From: Kitasatospora purpeofusca | GTDB lineage: Bacteria > Actinomycetota > Actinomycetes > Streptomycetales > Streptomycetaceae | Direction of reading: 5' to 3' | Assembly: GCF_000718025.1 (NCBI RefSeq) | Contig: NZ_JODS01000006.1 | Coordinates: forward strand, 62,001-126,000 | DNA: 64,000 bases | In this document: one piece after another, positions 9,158-16,726 of the stretch | Layout of the letters: every line of letters begins with the position of its first letter | Numbering within the stretch: position 1 is the first letter of the stretch | Position numbers and translations under genes: made by a program | Notes under the pieces: generated by a model | Told to the model about the DNA's origin: nothing | Seen by the model: the letters and a program-made list of their open reading frames with translations, nothing else | Databases searched by the model: none

Positions 9158-9847
9158 ATGTCCCAGTACGACGATGTCTGGCTGGTGATCCCGGCCTACA
9201 ACGAAGGCCAGGTGATCGCTGACGTTGTGGAGGGAGCGCGCAAGACGTTCCCGAACATCGTTGTGGTCGACGACGGCAGCGCCGACGACTCCGCCAAGCA
9301 CATTATGAGCACCGGCGCGCACCTGGTGCGGCACCCGGTCAACCTCGGCCAGGGCGCCGCGCTGCAGACCGGCCTGGCCTACGCCCTGGCCCAGCAGGGC
9401 GCCAAGTACTTCGCCACCTTCGACGCGGACGGCCAGCACCAGACGGCCGACGTCGAGAAGATGGTCGCGCTGCTGCGCACCGGTGAGGCCGACGTGGTCC
9501 TCGGTTCGCGCTTCATCGAGCAGAACGGCCAGGTGCCGTGGATCAAGCGCGTGGTCCTGCGGACCGCCGCGACGGTCAGCCCCACCGCCCGCAAGCTCAA
9601 GCTGACCGACTCGCACAACGGCCTGCGAGTGCTCAACCGTGAGGCGGCCGGCCGGCTGCGGATCACCATGAACGGCATGGCCCACGCCTCGGAGATCGTC
9701 AGCTTCCTGGCAGGCGCGGACCTGCGGGTCGCCGAGCTCCCGGTCGACATCCTCTACACCGACTACTCACGCGCCAAGGGTCAGTCCCTGATCAACGGCG
9801 TCAACATCATCTTCGACATCTCGCTTCGGGAGCGTGGCCGCCGATGA
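9158..9847 (+). CDS. DPM1-like family 2 glycosyltransferase
   Basis: A 229-residue GT-A domain without membrane helices: VIPAYNEGQVI at about 8-18, VVDDGSAD, TFDADGQHQTADVEKM near 85, and DSHNGLRVLNREA. These are features of dolichol/polyprenyl-phosphate sugar synthases. ATG 9158 is preferred because GGAG (9149-9152) lies 5 nt upstream. An in-frame ATG at 9083, overlapping the flippase stop, would add 25 unconserved-looking residues. The stop overlaps the DUF2304 gene (ATGA 9844-9847), so the soluble enzyme is coupled to a small membrane partner. Confidence 0.85.
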   Translation: MSQYDDVWLVIPAYNEGQVIADVVEGARKTFPNIVVVDDGSADDSAKHIMSTGAHLVRHPVNLGQGAALQTGLAYALAQQGAKYFATFDADGQHQTADVEKMVALLRTGEADVVLGSRFIEQNGQVPWIKRVVLRTAATVSPTARKLKLTDSHNGLRVLNREAAGRLRITMNGMAHASEIVSFLAGADLRVAELPVDILYTDYSRAKGQSLINGVNIIFDISLRERGRR

Positions 9848-10242
9848 ACTACTTCTGGATCCAGTTGGTCCTGATCGCTGGCGCGGTCATCCTCGCGTTC
9901 ATGTTCATCCGGCGCTGGGACGCCGCGAACACCCGCGCCTGGAAGCGCATCGCGTTCTCGGTCTTCGTGGTCGCGAACATCTACGCGATCCTGCGCCCCA
10001 GCGACGTCACCTGGTTCGCCCACAAGATGGGCGTCGGCCGCGGCACCGACCTGGTGCTGTACGTGATGGTCCTGGCCATGGGCTTCCTGACCCTGAACAC
10101 CTTCCTGCGCTTCCGCTCGCTGGAGAAGAAGCTCACCGACCTCGCCCGGACCGTGGCCATCAACGAGGGTGCCCGGCTGAACGAGGAGCGCTTCGACCTG
10201 GACCTCCCGGTCTCCGCCCCGGTGAACAGCAGCGGAGCCTGA
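9844..10242 (+). CDS. DUF2304 family small membrane protein
   Basis: A 132-residue protein with three hydrophobic helices (about 5-22, 36-52 and 66-87), a basic linker, then a charged cytoplasmic tail with a short coiled-coil-like stretch (FRSLEKKLTDLARTVAI). This layout and its position directly behind a GT2 gene fit the DUF2304 family, which recurs beside polyprenyl-phosphate glycosyltransferases and probably anchors or assists them; the biochemical role is not established. It starts in the stop codon of the preceding gene. Confidence 0.75.
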   Translation: MNYFWIQLVLIAGAVILAFMFIRRWDAANTRAWKRIAFSVFVVANIYAILRPSDVTWFAHKMGVGRGTDLVLYVMVLAMGFLTLNTFLRFRSLEKKLTDLARTVAINEGARLNEERFDLDLPVSAPVNSSGA

Positions 10243-10247
10243 CCTCC

Positions 10248-11156
10248 ATGGCCACCTTCGAGTTCATGCTGCCGTACTACGGCGACGTGGCCCTCATGCA
10301 GGCCGCCGTGCGCAGCATCCTCACCCAGAGCGACCCGGACTTCCGGCTGACCGTCGTCGACGACGGCAAGGAGCCCGAGGTCCCGGGCTGGTTCGCCGGG
10401 CTCGGCGACGACCGGGTCCGGTACCTGCGCAACGAGCAGAACCTCGGCATCACCAAGAACTTCCAGAAGTGCGTGGAGCTCTCCACGGCGGACCACGTGG
10501 TCATCATGGGCTGCGACGACCTGCTGCACCCGCACTACCTGGAGACGGTCCGGGCTGTCCTCAAGGACAACCCCGACCTGGGCATGGTGCAGCCGGGCGT
10601 CGAGGTGATCGACGGCGCCGGCGTGGTCACCAGCGGCCTGGCCGACAACGTCAAGGACAAGCTCTACTCGCCGAGCGTCAAGGGCCGACGGCTGATGGGC
10701 GGCGAGGAGCTGGCGGCCAGCGTGCTGCGCGGCAACTGGCTGTACTTCCCGTCGATCTGCTGGCGCGGCGAGGTGCTGCGGCAGGTCAACTTCCGCGACG
10801 AGTACTCGGTCATCCAGGACCTGGCACTGGTCGTGGACCTGCTGGAGCGCGGCGAGACGATGATGGTGGACAACACCACCGTCGTCTTCCAGTACCGCCG
10901 GCACGCGGTGAGCGAGTCCTCCGTGCAGGCGTTCTCCGGCACCCGCTTCGCGGAGGCGGAGAAGTACTTCAACGCGGTGGCGGAGCGGATGGACGCCCGC
11001 GGCTGGCCGAAGGCCGCCCGGGCGGCCCGGTTCCGCAGCGCCTCGCGCCTGCACGCGCTGACGATGCTGCCGGGCGCGCTGCGCCGCGGCAAGAGCGGCG
11101 GGGCCAAGGTGCTCGTGCGCCACGCCCTGACCTCGGGGCAGCGGCACGAGGCCTGA
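10248..11156 (+). CDS. Family 2 glycosyltransferase
   Basis: A 302-residue protein from ATG 10248, behind GGAG at 10234-10237. It opens with FEFMLPYYGDVALMQAAVRSILTQ, then TVVDDGKEP, NEQNLGITKNFQKC and IMGCDDLLHPHYL (the DXD-like metal site near residue 87), a classical GT2 arrangement for adding a sugar to a growing glycan. The C-terminal 60 residues are basic and may touch the membrane. It is the last gene of the plus-strand run that begins with rmlB, and a 30-bp hairpin follows. Donor and linkage are unknown. Confidence 0.85.
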   Translation: MATFEFMLPYYGDVALMQAAVRSILTQSDPDFRLTVVDDGKEPEVPGWFAGLGDDRVRYLRNEQNLGITKNFQKCVELSTADHVVIMGCDDLLHPHYLETVRAVLKDNPDLGMVQPGVEVIDGAGVVTSGLADNVKDKLYSPSVKGRRLMGGEELAASVLRGNWLYFPSICWRGEVLRQVNFRDEYSVIQDLALVVDLLERGETMMVDNTTVVFQYRRHAVSESSVQAFSGTRFAEAEKYFNAVAERMDARGWPKAARAARFRSASRLHALTMLPGALRRGKSGGAKVLVRHALTSGQRHEA

Positions 11157-11177
11157 GGCCTCCCGCGCCGGCGACGG

Positions 11178-11241
11178 CGAACAGAACGGCCGTGGGGCCG
11201 GTGGACCTTCCGGTCCACCGGCCCCACGGCCGTTCTGTTCG
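11178..11241. terminator. Very long perfect hairpin terminator between convergent genes
   Basis: A 30-bp perfect stem (11178-11207 with 11212-11241) closed by TTCC. It lies between a plus-strand gene ending at 11156 and a minus-strand gene ending at 11282, so it can serve both. Confidence 0.9.
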
Positions 11242-11281
11242 GGGTTTCCCGGTCGGAGGGCGCCGGGGCGGGCCCTGCAGG

Positions 11282-12994
11282 TCAGGGCTTCCGGGCGTTC
11301 GGGAAGGGGCCGAGGTGCGAGCAGGTCAGGACCCCCAGGTCCGGCTCGGGCACCCCGACCGTGGCCGGGTCGCCGGGCTGCTTGCAGGTGCCGCCCGGCG
11401 CGTAGGCGGAGCAGTGGCCGTTGTAGTCGGCGGTGACCTGGGCGGTCCAGGCGAGGGCGCCGGTGCCGCCGTCCGGCTTCGGCATGAACTTGTCGGCGGT
11501 GGCCGAGCCGGCCATCCCGAACAGCAGGCCCAGCGCGCAGAGCGAGCCGACGGCCACCGCACGCGGGCCGGGGCGCCGGGAGAGCCGCACCACACCGAGG
11601 GCGGCGCCGGCGTCGGCGTTGCGACGGGCCACCAGGAAGCAGGCGAGGCCGGTGAGCAGCAGCAGGCAGTGGAGCAGTTGGGCGCTGGTCCGCGGGTAGA
11701 GCATGACCGCCTGGTCGCTCTCCATGTGGGAGGCGTACCAGTAGCGCATCAGCAGGGCGCTCGCCGCGCAGGCGGCGGGCACGAGCACCGAGGCCCGGTC
11801 GATGCCGAGGGTCAGGGCGACCCCGAGCCCCACCAGCAGGAGGATTGTGAACACGCCCACGCCGCCGAGCTCGCCGGGCAGCGGCCAGGTGCTCAGCGCG
11901 TCCGTCCCGGGCAGGTCGTCGCGCCACATCGCGAAGTAGGTGGGCTCGGTGTAGGTGTCGAAGTAGCAGTAGCGGTCGACCGTCGCACCGGCGGAGGAGA
12001 GCAGCCGGTACAGGCTGAGCCCGGCCACGGCGAGGAAGCCGACGGTGGCGGCGCCGAGGGTGTACCCGGCGGCGACCAGGCCGCCGGTGCCGGCGGTCCG
12101 CCGGAGCCGGACCAGCACCACGGCGGTGAGGACCACGGCCCCGGCGGCGGACCAGACGAACCAGCCCGAGTAGACGATGAACATCAGGCCGAGCAGCAGG
12201 CCGAGGACGCCGCCGGTGACGGCGGCCTTCCGGCGCGGCAGCCGGGGCGAGCGCTGGACGGTCTGGATCAGCTTGGCCAGCACCGGCACGAACGCCACCA
12301 GCACGATGTTGGTGTAGGGCTTGTACGGCTGCATCATCGGCAGCGCCGCGGTGACGCCGATGCCCAGTGCCCAGAGCGGGGGCAGCAGCAGCCGCCAGGC
12401 CAGGTAGGCGGCGGGCCCGAGCAGGGCGACGAACAGCAGGCCGACCAGCTTGAGGGCGTGCGCGGTCTGGCCGTCGGTGAGGTACTCGGCGGTCCAGGCG
12501 ATCAGGTGCGGGTAGACCGGGGGGTAGCCGCCGTCGAGCGACTTGCCCTCCATCAGCGCGTTGGCCCAGGCCTGGAGGTTCCCGGCGTCGCCGTTCTGGC
12601 CGCCCAGCGGCCAGGTGGTGTCGCGCAGCGCGAGCGACACCCCGGCGGCCGTGACGCCGGAGGCGAGGCCGGAGATCGCGGCGGCGGCGTAGCGGACCGG
12701 GGCGAGCGGCCGGCGGCGCATCAGCCAGGCGCAGGCCACCAGCACGACGCCGAGCAGCAGCAGCAGCCGGAGCTGGAGCGCGGCCAGCCCGCTGACCTGG
12801 CCTATTCGCATCATCGGGTTCAGTTCGACGGTCGACGCGGCCGCGGTCATCAGCAGCGCCGCAGCGACGGCCGTCAGGCCTTCCGCGATCAGGGAGAAGG
12901 CCGGCCGGCCCCGGAGGGCCGAGGAGCCGCGGTGGCCCCGGGGCGCCGGGGGCTGTCTGGTCAGGTCGGGGGCGGCTGTCGGTGCGCTCGTCAC
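11282..12994 (-). CDS. AftA-like GT-C membrane glycosyltransferase (paralogue 1)
   Basis: A 570-residue protein starting at GTG 12994, behind GAAGGA. It has about 11 to 13 membrane helices and a C-terminal extracytoplasmic tail (about 490-570) with four cysteines. Conserved features shared with the divergent gene at 13535 are MMRIGQVSGLA, WPLGGQNGD, YPPVYP, YSGWFVWSA and YASHMESDQAVMLYPRT. The order resembles AftA-type arabinofuranosyltransferases of the mycobacterial wall, which use decaprenyl-phosphate donors, but residues known to be catalytic could not be checked, so the sugar is uncertain. It is convergent with the GT2 gene. Confidence 0.6.
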   Translation of the reverse strand: MTSAPTAAPDLTRQPPAPRGHRGSSALRGRPAFSLIAEGLTAVAAALLMTAAASTVELNPMMRIGQVSGLAALQLRLLLLLGVVLVACAWLMRRRPLAPVRYAAAAISGLASGVTAAGVSLALRDTTWPLGGQNGDAGNLQAWANALMEGKSLDGGYPPVYPHLIAWTAEYLTDGQTAHALKLVGLLFVALLGPAAYLAWRLLLPPLWALGIGVTAALPMMQPYKPYTNIVLVAFVPVLAKLIQTVQRSPRLPRRKAAVTGGVLGLLLGLMFIVYSGWFVWSAAGAVVLTAVVLVRLRRTAGTGGLVAAGYTLGAATVGFLAVAGLSLYRLLSSAGATVDRYCYFDTYTEPTYFAMWRDDLPGTDALSTWPLPGELGGVGVFTILLLVGLGVALTLGIDRASVLVPAACAASALLMRYWYASHMESDQAVMLYPRTSAQLLHCLLLLTGLACFLVARRNADAGAALGVVRLSRRPGPRAVAVGSLCALGLLFGMAGSATADKFMPKPDGGTGALAWTAQVTADYNGHCSAYAPGGTCKQPGDPATVGVPEPDLGVLTCSHLGPFPNARKP

Positions 12995-13074
12995 TGTCCG
13001 AGAGTCCTTCAGGGGTAGTGATCAGGGTGCGGGGCCGACGTCGGACGACCGCGTGGGCCGGCCGGAGGGGTGCC

Positions 13075-13121
13075 GGGGCCGTGGGGCCGTGGGGCCGTGG
13101 GGCCGTGGGGCCGTGGGGCCG
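13075..13121 (+). repeat. Tandem repeat of GGGGCCGT (about 5.9 copies)
   Basis: Five exact copies of the 8-mer GGGGCCGT run from 13075 to 13114 and a sixth, partial copy (7 of 8) follows to 13121. The array lies about 80 bp upstream of the minus-strand AftA-like start codon at 12994. Eight bases is not a multiple of three and the array is non-coding. Confidence 0.95.
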
Positions 13122-13309
13122 AGCCTCGATTCTGCCAGGCGCGCGGGAGTCGTTCGAACGCCACCTGTACAGACCACCGCCGCGGGGAAAGGGTTGCGCC
13201 CGGCAGATGAACACTGGGGCCGCGCCGGACGTTCGACTGCCCGAAGGGGTCGACCCGGCGGCGGGGCGCAACGCGGCCGAGCGGCGAGGGCGTCACCCCG
13301 TTGGACACA

Positions 13310-13339
13310 TTGGCCTGGCCCAGGGCCGCGTGGCAGACT
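13310..13339 (+). promoter_or_regulatory. Candidate promoter for AftA-like paralogue 2
   Basis: TTGGCC (13310-13315), an 18-bp spacer and CAGACT (13334-13339) form a plausible vegetative promoter. It would give a leader of about 190 nt before ATG 13535. The alternative -35 TTGGAC at 13301 gives too long a spacer. Confidence 0.3.
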
Positions 13340-13534
13340 TCCCGGTGCGATCCGGAGGGTCCCGGGTGGACCCGACGCCCCACCCGCCCCGGTCGGATCG
13401 GACGCCCCGGGAGCGGCGCGCCGGCGGGGAGCCGCACGGATCCGTGGTCGACGGCCCGTCCACCGCACGGGAGCCACGAGGTGCTCCTCCGAGTTCCGGC
13501 GGCCCCGCGCGGCCGCCCGACGGAATGGACTGAG

Positions 13535-15349
13535 ATGACGAACCTGGCCCCCGAAGCGGTCGACAGCGCCGCGAGCACGGATCGCGACGGCGCACCGCCG
13601 CCGGAGACGGGCGCGAGAGCGGGCCGTGCCGCCCTGCTGGAGCGGCGCTCGGTCCAGATCGCCGCCGAGGCCGTCGTCAGCGTCGCCGCCGCGCTCCTCC
13701 TCACCCTGCTCTGCACGCACATCTCCGTGAACCCGCTGAACCGGATCGGCCAGGTCAGCGGACTGGCGAAGATCCAGCTGTTCGCGGCGCTCCTGGGCCT
13801 GCCCGTGCTCGCGGTACTGGTCTATACCGCCTACCGGGGCGCGGCCCTCCGGCACCGGCTGGTCCAGCGGCTGGTCTGCGGGGCGATCGCGGGCCTGGCC
13901 ACCGGTGTGGTCGCCGGGGGAGTGGTGGTCGCGCTGCGCGGCACCCCGTGGCCGCTCGGCGGCCAGGAGGGCGACCCCAGCCAGCTGATCCACATGGCCA
14001 CGTCGATCCTCGACGACAAGGGGCTGCCCGGCGTCTACCCGCCGCTGTTCCCCGGGCTGATCGCGCTCTGGGCGAAGCTCAACTACGGCGGGATCGGCGG
14101 CGAGGGCTACGCCCTGCACGACCTGCAGATCTTCTTCACCGCGCTGGCCGGGCCGATGAGCTACCTGGCCTGGCGGCTCATGCTGCGGCCGTTCTGGGCG
14201 CTGGCCGTCGCGGTGCCCTCGGTGCTGGTCTTCCTGGACCCGATCCGGCCCTACAGCCACGTCACGATGATCATCCTGGTGCCGCTGCTGGCGGCCTGCC
14301 TGCGCGAGCTGCGCCGGGCCCGTGAGCTGTCCACCCGCTCGGTGCTGCTGCGCGGCGCGGGCTTCGGCGTGGTCTTCGGCGTGCTCTTCCTCTACTACTC
14401 GGGCTGGTACCTCTGGTCGGCGCCGGGCATCTTCGTGCTGACCCTGTTCCTGTTCCCCTGGCGCGGCGGCGGCCGCGCCGTGCGCCGGACCCTGCTGTTC
14501 GTGGGCACCACGGTGGGCCTCGCGGGCGCCATCGGCTCGCCGCTGCTGTACCAGATCGCCAAGGAAGGGGCGACGACCCCGGACCGGTACGCCTACATCG
14601 TCAACTACGTCGACCCGGCCTACGTGCTCGGCTGGCTCTCGGACCGCTCCGGCCAGGAGACGTACCACACCTGGCCGCAGGCGGGCGAGATGGCCGGCCA
14701 GACCGGCTTCGCGCTGCTGCTGCTCGCCGCGGTCGGCATCGGCATCGGCGTCGGGCTGCGCAGCCTGGTGGTCCGGGTGGCGGCGGCGGTGCTCGTCGGC
14801 GCCTGGCTGATGCGCTTCTACTACGCCTCGCACATGGCCCACGACCAGATGGTCCAGCTCTACCCGCGGACGACCTGGATCATCATGTACTGCCTGATCA
14901 TCCTGGCGGTGACCGGTCTGATGGCCGCCACCGACCGGGGCCGGGGCTGGGTCGAGCGCTCGTTCCGCTCGGTCGGCCGCACCGAGGCGTCGGGACCGGT
15001 CGTCCCGCTCCGCGGCACCAGGCAGCTCGCCGCCGGACTGGTCTGCGCCCTGGCGCTGTTCGCCACCATGGGCGCGTCCTGGTCGGTCGACCGGTACATG
15101 CCGCAGAACGAGAAGACCAACACGATGGGCATCGACGCCTGGCGGGCGCACAACATCAAGAAGCAGGACGGCAGCTGCCCGAAGTTCGCCCCGGTCAAGT
15201 CGGAGACGCCGCAGCGGCCCTGCGCCGACCCGATCGTCAAGGACTGGGAGGCGGAGCCGGACAAGAAGACGCTCCACTGCGCCGGGGTGTCGACCGAGGA
15301 CTGGCCCGTGGTGTGCGGCAGGATCGCTCCCTGGGTGACCCAGAAGTAG
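13535..15349 (+). CDS. AftA-like GT-C membrane glycosyltransferase (paralogue 2)
   Basis: A 604-residue protein from ATG 13535 with about 12 membrane helices and a C-terminal domain of about 100 residues outside the membrane containing five cysteines. It shares the block order of the divergent paralogue: NRIGQVSGLAKIQL, WPLGGQEGDP, YPPLFPG, YYSGWYLWSA and YASHMAHDQMVQLYPRT. AftA-like function (sugar transfer from a polyprenyl-phosphate donor outside the membrane) is an inference from these blocks and from the glycan locus. The ribosome-binding site is weak (GGAATGGACTGAG), so the start is moderately certain. A terminator follows. Confidence 0.6.
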   Translation: MTNLAPEAVDSAASTDRDGAPPPETGARAGRAALLERRSVQIAAEAVVSVAAALLLTLLCTHISVNPLNRIGQVSGLAKIQLFAALLGLPVLAVLVYTAYRGAALRHRLVQRLVCGAIAGLATGVVAGGVVVALRGTPWPLGGQEGDPSQLIHMATSILDDKGLPGVYPPLFPGLIALWAKLNYGGIGGEGYALHDLQIFFTALAGPMSYLAWRLMLRPFWALAVAVPSVLVFLDPIRPYSHVTMIILVPLLAACLRELRRARELSTRSVLLRGAGFGVVFGVLFLYYSGWYLWSAPGIFVLTLFLFPWRGGGRAVRRTLLFVGTTVGLAGAIGSPLLYQIAKEGATTPDRYAYIVNYVDPAYVLGWLSDRSGQETYHTWPQAGEMAGQTGFALLLLAAVGIGIGVGLRSLVVRVAAAVLVGAWLMRFYYASHMAHDQMVQLYPRTTWIIMYCLIILAVTGLMAATDRGRGWVERSFRSVGRTEASGPVVPLRGTRQLAAGLVCALALFATMGASWSVDRYMPQNEKTNTMGIDAWRAHNIKKQDGSCPKFAPVKSETPQRPCADPIVKDWEAEPDKKTLHCAGVSTEDWPVVCGRIAPWVTQK

Positions 15350-15375
15350 TCCGCCCCCGCGGTGCGCCCCCGACC

Positions 15376-15405
15376 GGGGCCGGTGAGGCCTGCCTCACCG
15401 GCCCC
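15376..15405 (+). terminator. Terminator of the glycan locus
   Basis: A 13-bp perfect stem (15376-15388 with 15393-15405) with a CCTG loop, 26 bp after the stop codon of the second AftA-like gene. Confidence 0.85.
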
Positions 15406-15407
15406 GA

Positions 15408-15438
15408 TTGGCTTTCCGGCTCCCACCTGTGGCAGTAT
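15408..15438 (+). promoter_or_regulatory. Candidate promoter of the S10 ribosomal operon
   Basis: TTGGCT (15408-15413) and CAGTAT (15433-15438), with a rather long 19-bp spacer, lie just after a terminator and upstream of rpsJ. It would give a leader of about 300 nt. Confidence 0.35.
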
Positions 15439-15750
15439 GTCCAAGTTGCTCGGTTGAGTGCCGATGCTGCGCGCCTCCCGCCGGGAGGACCGGAAGCGAG
15501 TCCCATGTACTCGTCGTTCCCGTGATGGCCGTCAAGCGTGTGTGTTACGCCACGGCAGCTGCGGGGCGAAAGTACGGGAATCTTCCGGGAAGCGTGTGCG
15601 GGGTCTCAGCCCGGCTTTTCCCCGTTTCCCGAAAGTTTGAAACCGACGAGTCAATCGCCGGTTTTTTGCAAGCGCGAGAGCGACACGCCCGAGCGCGGGG
15701 GTCGGAGGAGAAGTCGTGCAGCGACTGGACAGAAGGACTACAAGGTAGCC

Positions 15751-16059
15751 ATGGCGGGACAGAAGATCCGCATCCGGCTCAAGGCCTACGACCACGAGGT
15801 CATCGACTCTTCGGCGAAGAAGATCGTCGAGACGGTGATCCGTACTGGTGCGCAGGTCGCGGGCCCGGTGCCGCTGCCCACTGAGAAGAACGTGTACTGC
15901 GTCATCCGCTCGCCGCACAAGTACAAGGACTCGCGCGAGCACTTCGAGATGCGCACTCACAAGCGTCTGATCGACATCCTCGACCCCACGCCGAAGACGG
16001 TTGACTCGCTGATGCGTCTCGACCTGCCGGCCGGCGTCGACATCGAGATCAAGCTCTGA
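15751..16059 (+). CDS. rpsJ: 30S ribosomal protein S10
   Basis: The 102-residue S10 (begins MAGQKIRIRLKAYDHEVID, ends DLPAGVDIEIKL) is a 30S head protein and also the NusE transcription elongation partner. ATG 15751 follows AAGG with a 5-nt spacer. It opens the S10 operon, and rplC starts 14 bp later. Length matches the family. Confidence 0.99.
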   Translation: MAGQKIRIRLKAYDHEVIDSSAKKIVETVIRTGAQVAGPVPLPTEKNVYCVIRSPHKYKDSREHFEMRTHKRLIDILDPTPKTVDSLMRLDLPAGVDIEIKL

Positions 16060-16073
16060 GAGGCGCACCGAAG

Positions 16074-16721
16074 ATGGCTAAGCAGATTAAGGGCATCCTG
16101 GGCGAGAAGCTCGGCATGACCCAGGTCTGGGACGAGAACAACCGGGTCGTTCCGGTGACCGTCGTCAAGGCTGGGCCCAATGTCGTGACCCAGGTCCACA
16201 CCGCCGACAGCCCGGCCGGCTACGACGCCGTCCAGATCGGCTTCGGCGAGATCGACCCCCGCAAGGTGAACAAGCCCCTCGCGGGCCACTTCGCCAAGGC
16301 CGGTGTCACCCCGCGCCGCCACCTGGTCGAGCTCCGTACCGCGGACGCGTCCGAGTACACCCTGGGCCAGGAGATCACCGCCGAGCTGTTCGAGGCGGGT
16401 GTCAAGGTCGACGTGACCGGCACCTCCAAGGGCAAGGGCTTCGCCGGTGTCATGAAGCGTCACAACTTCCGTGGCCTCGGCGCCGGACACGGCGTGCAGC
16501 GCAAGCACCGTTCGCCCGGTTCCATCGGTGGCTGCGCCACCCCGGGCCGCGTGTTCAAGGGCCTGAAGATGGCCGGCCGGATGGGTCACGAGCGTGTGAC
16601 CACCCAGAACCTGACCGTGCACGCGGTTGACGCGGAGAAGGGTCTGCTCCTCATCAAGGGTGCGATCCCGGGCCCGAACGGCGGCCTCGTCCTCGTCCGC
16701 ACCGCGGCGAAGGGGCTGTGA
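16074..16721 (+). CDS. rplC: 50S ribosomal protein L3
   Basis: A 215-residue L3, recognised by GILGEKLGMTQVW at the start and the conserved GKGFAGVMKRHNF..GAGHGVQRKHRSPGSIG block that reaches the peptidyl-transferase centre. It is an early assembly protein of the large subunit. It follows rpsJ by 14 bp. Six bases separate its stop from the rplD ATG. Confidence 0.99.
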   Translation: MAKQIKGILGEKLGMTQVWDENNRVVPVTVVKAGPNVVTQVHTADSPAGYDAVQIGFGEIDPRKVNKPLAGHFAKAGVTPRRHLVELRTADASEYTLGQEITAELFEAGVKVDVTGTSKGKGFAGVMKRHNFRGLGAGHGVQRKHRSPGSIGGCATPGRVFKGLKMAGRMGHERVTTQNLTVHAVDAEKGLLLIKGAIPGPNGGLVLVRTAAKGL

Positions 16722-16726
16722 AGGAT

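Larger units (their letters stand above)
12995..13534. other. 540-bp divergent intergenic region with tandem repeat
   Basis: This gap separates the two divergent AftA-like genes. It holds the 8-bp tandem repeat described separately and a candidate plus-strand promoter at 13310-13339. An open frame extends upstream of 13535, but it starts without a ribosome-binding site and looks like a by-product of GC bias. No convincing gene was seen. Confidence 0.6.
15350..15750 (+). other. 401-bp region upstream of the S10 operon
   Basis: After the terminator at 15376-15405 there is a candidate promoter at about 15408-15438 and then some 300 bp of probable leader before rpsJ. Short frames in it lack ribosome-binding sites. 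A T-run at 15662-15667 is not preceded by a hairpin, so I do not call an attenuator. Confidence 0.5.

Noticed and set aside
13075..13121. CRISPR-like array
   Set aside because: The units are 8 bp with no spacers; it is a simple tandem repeat.
9981..13271. 1096-codon minus-strand open frame
   Set aside because: It spans the GT2 gene and the AftA-like gene in another frame, is Arg/Pro/Ala-rich, and its overlap with two better genes argues against it.
13301..13534. Upstream extension of the AftA-like paralogue 2
   Set aside because: The extra 78 residues are low complexity, have no ribosome-binding site and precede a good internal ATG matching the paralogue's start.
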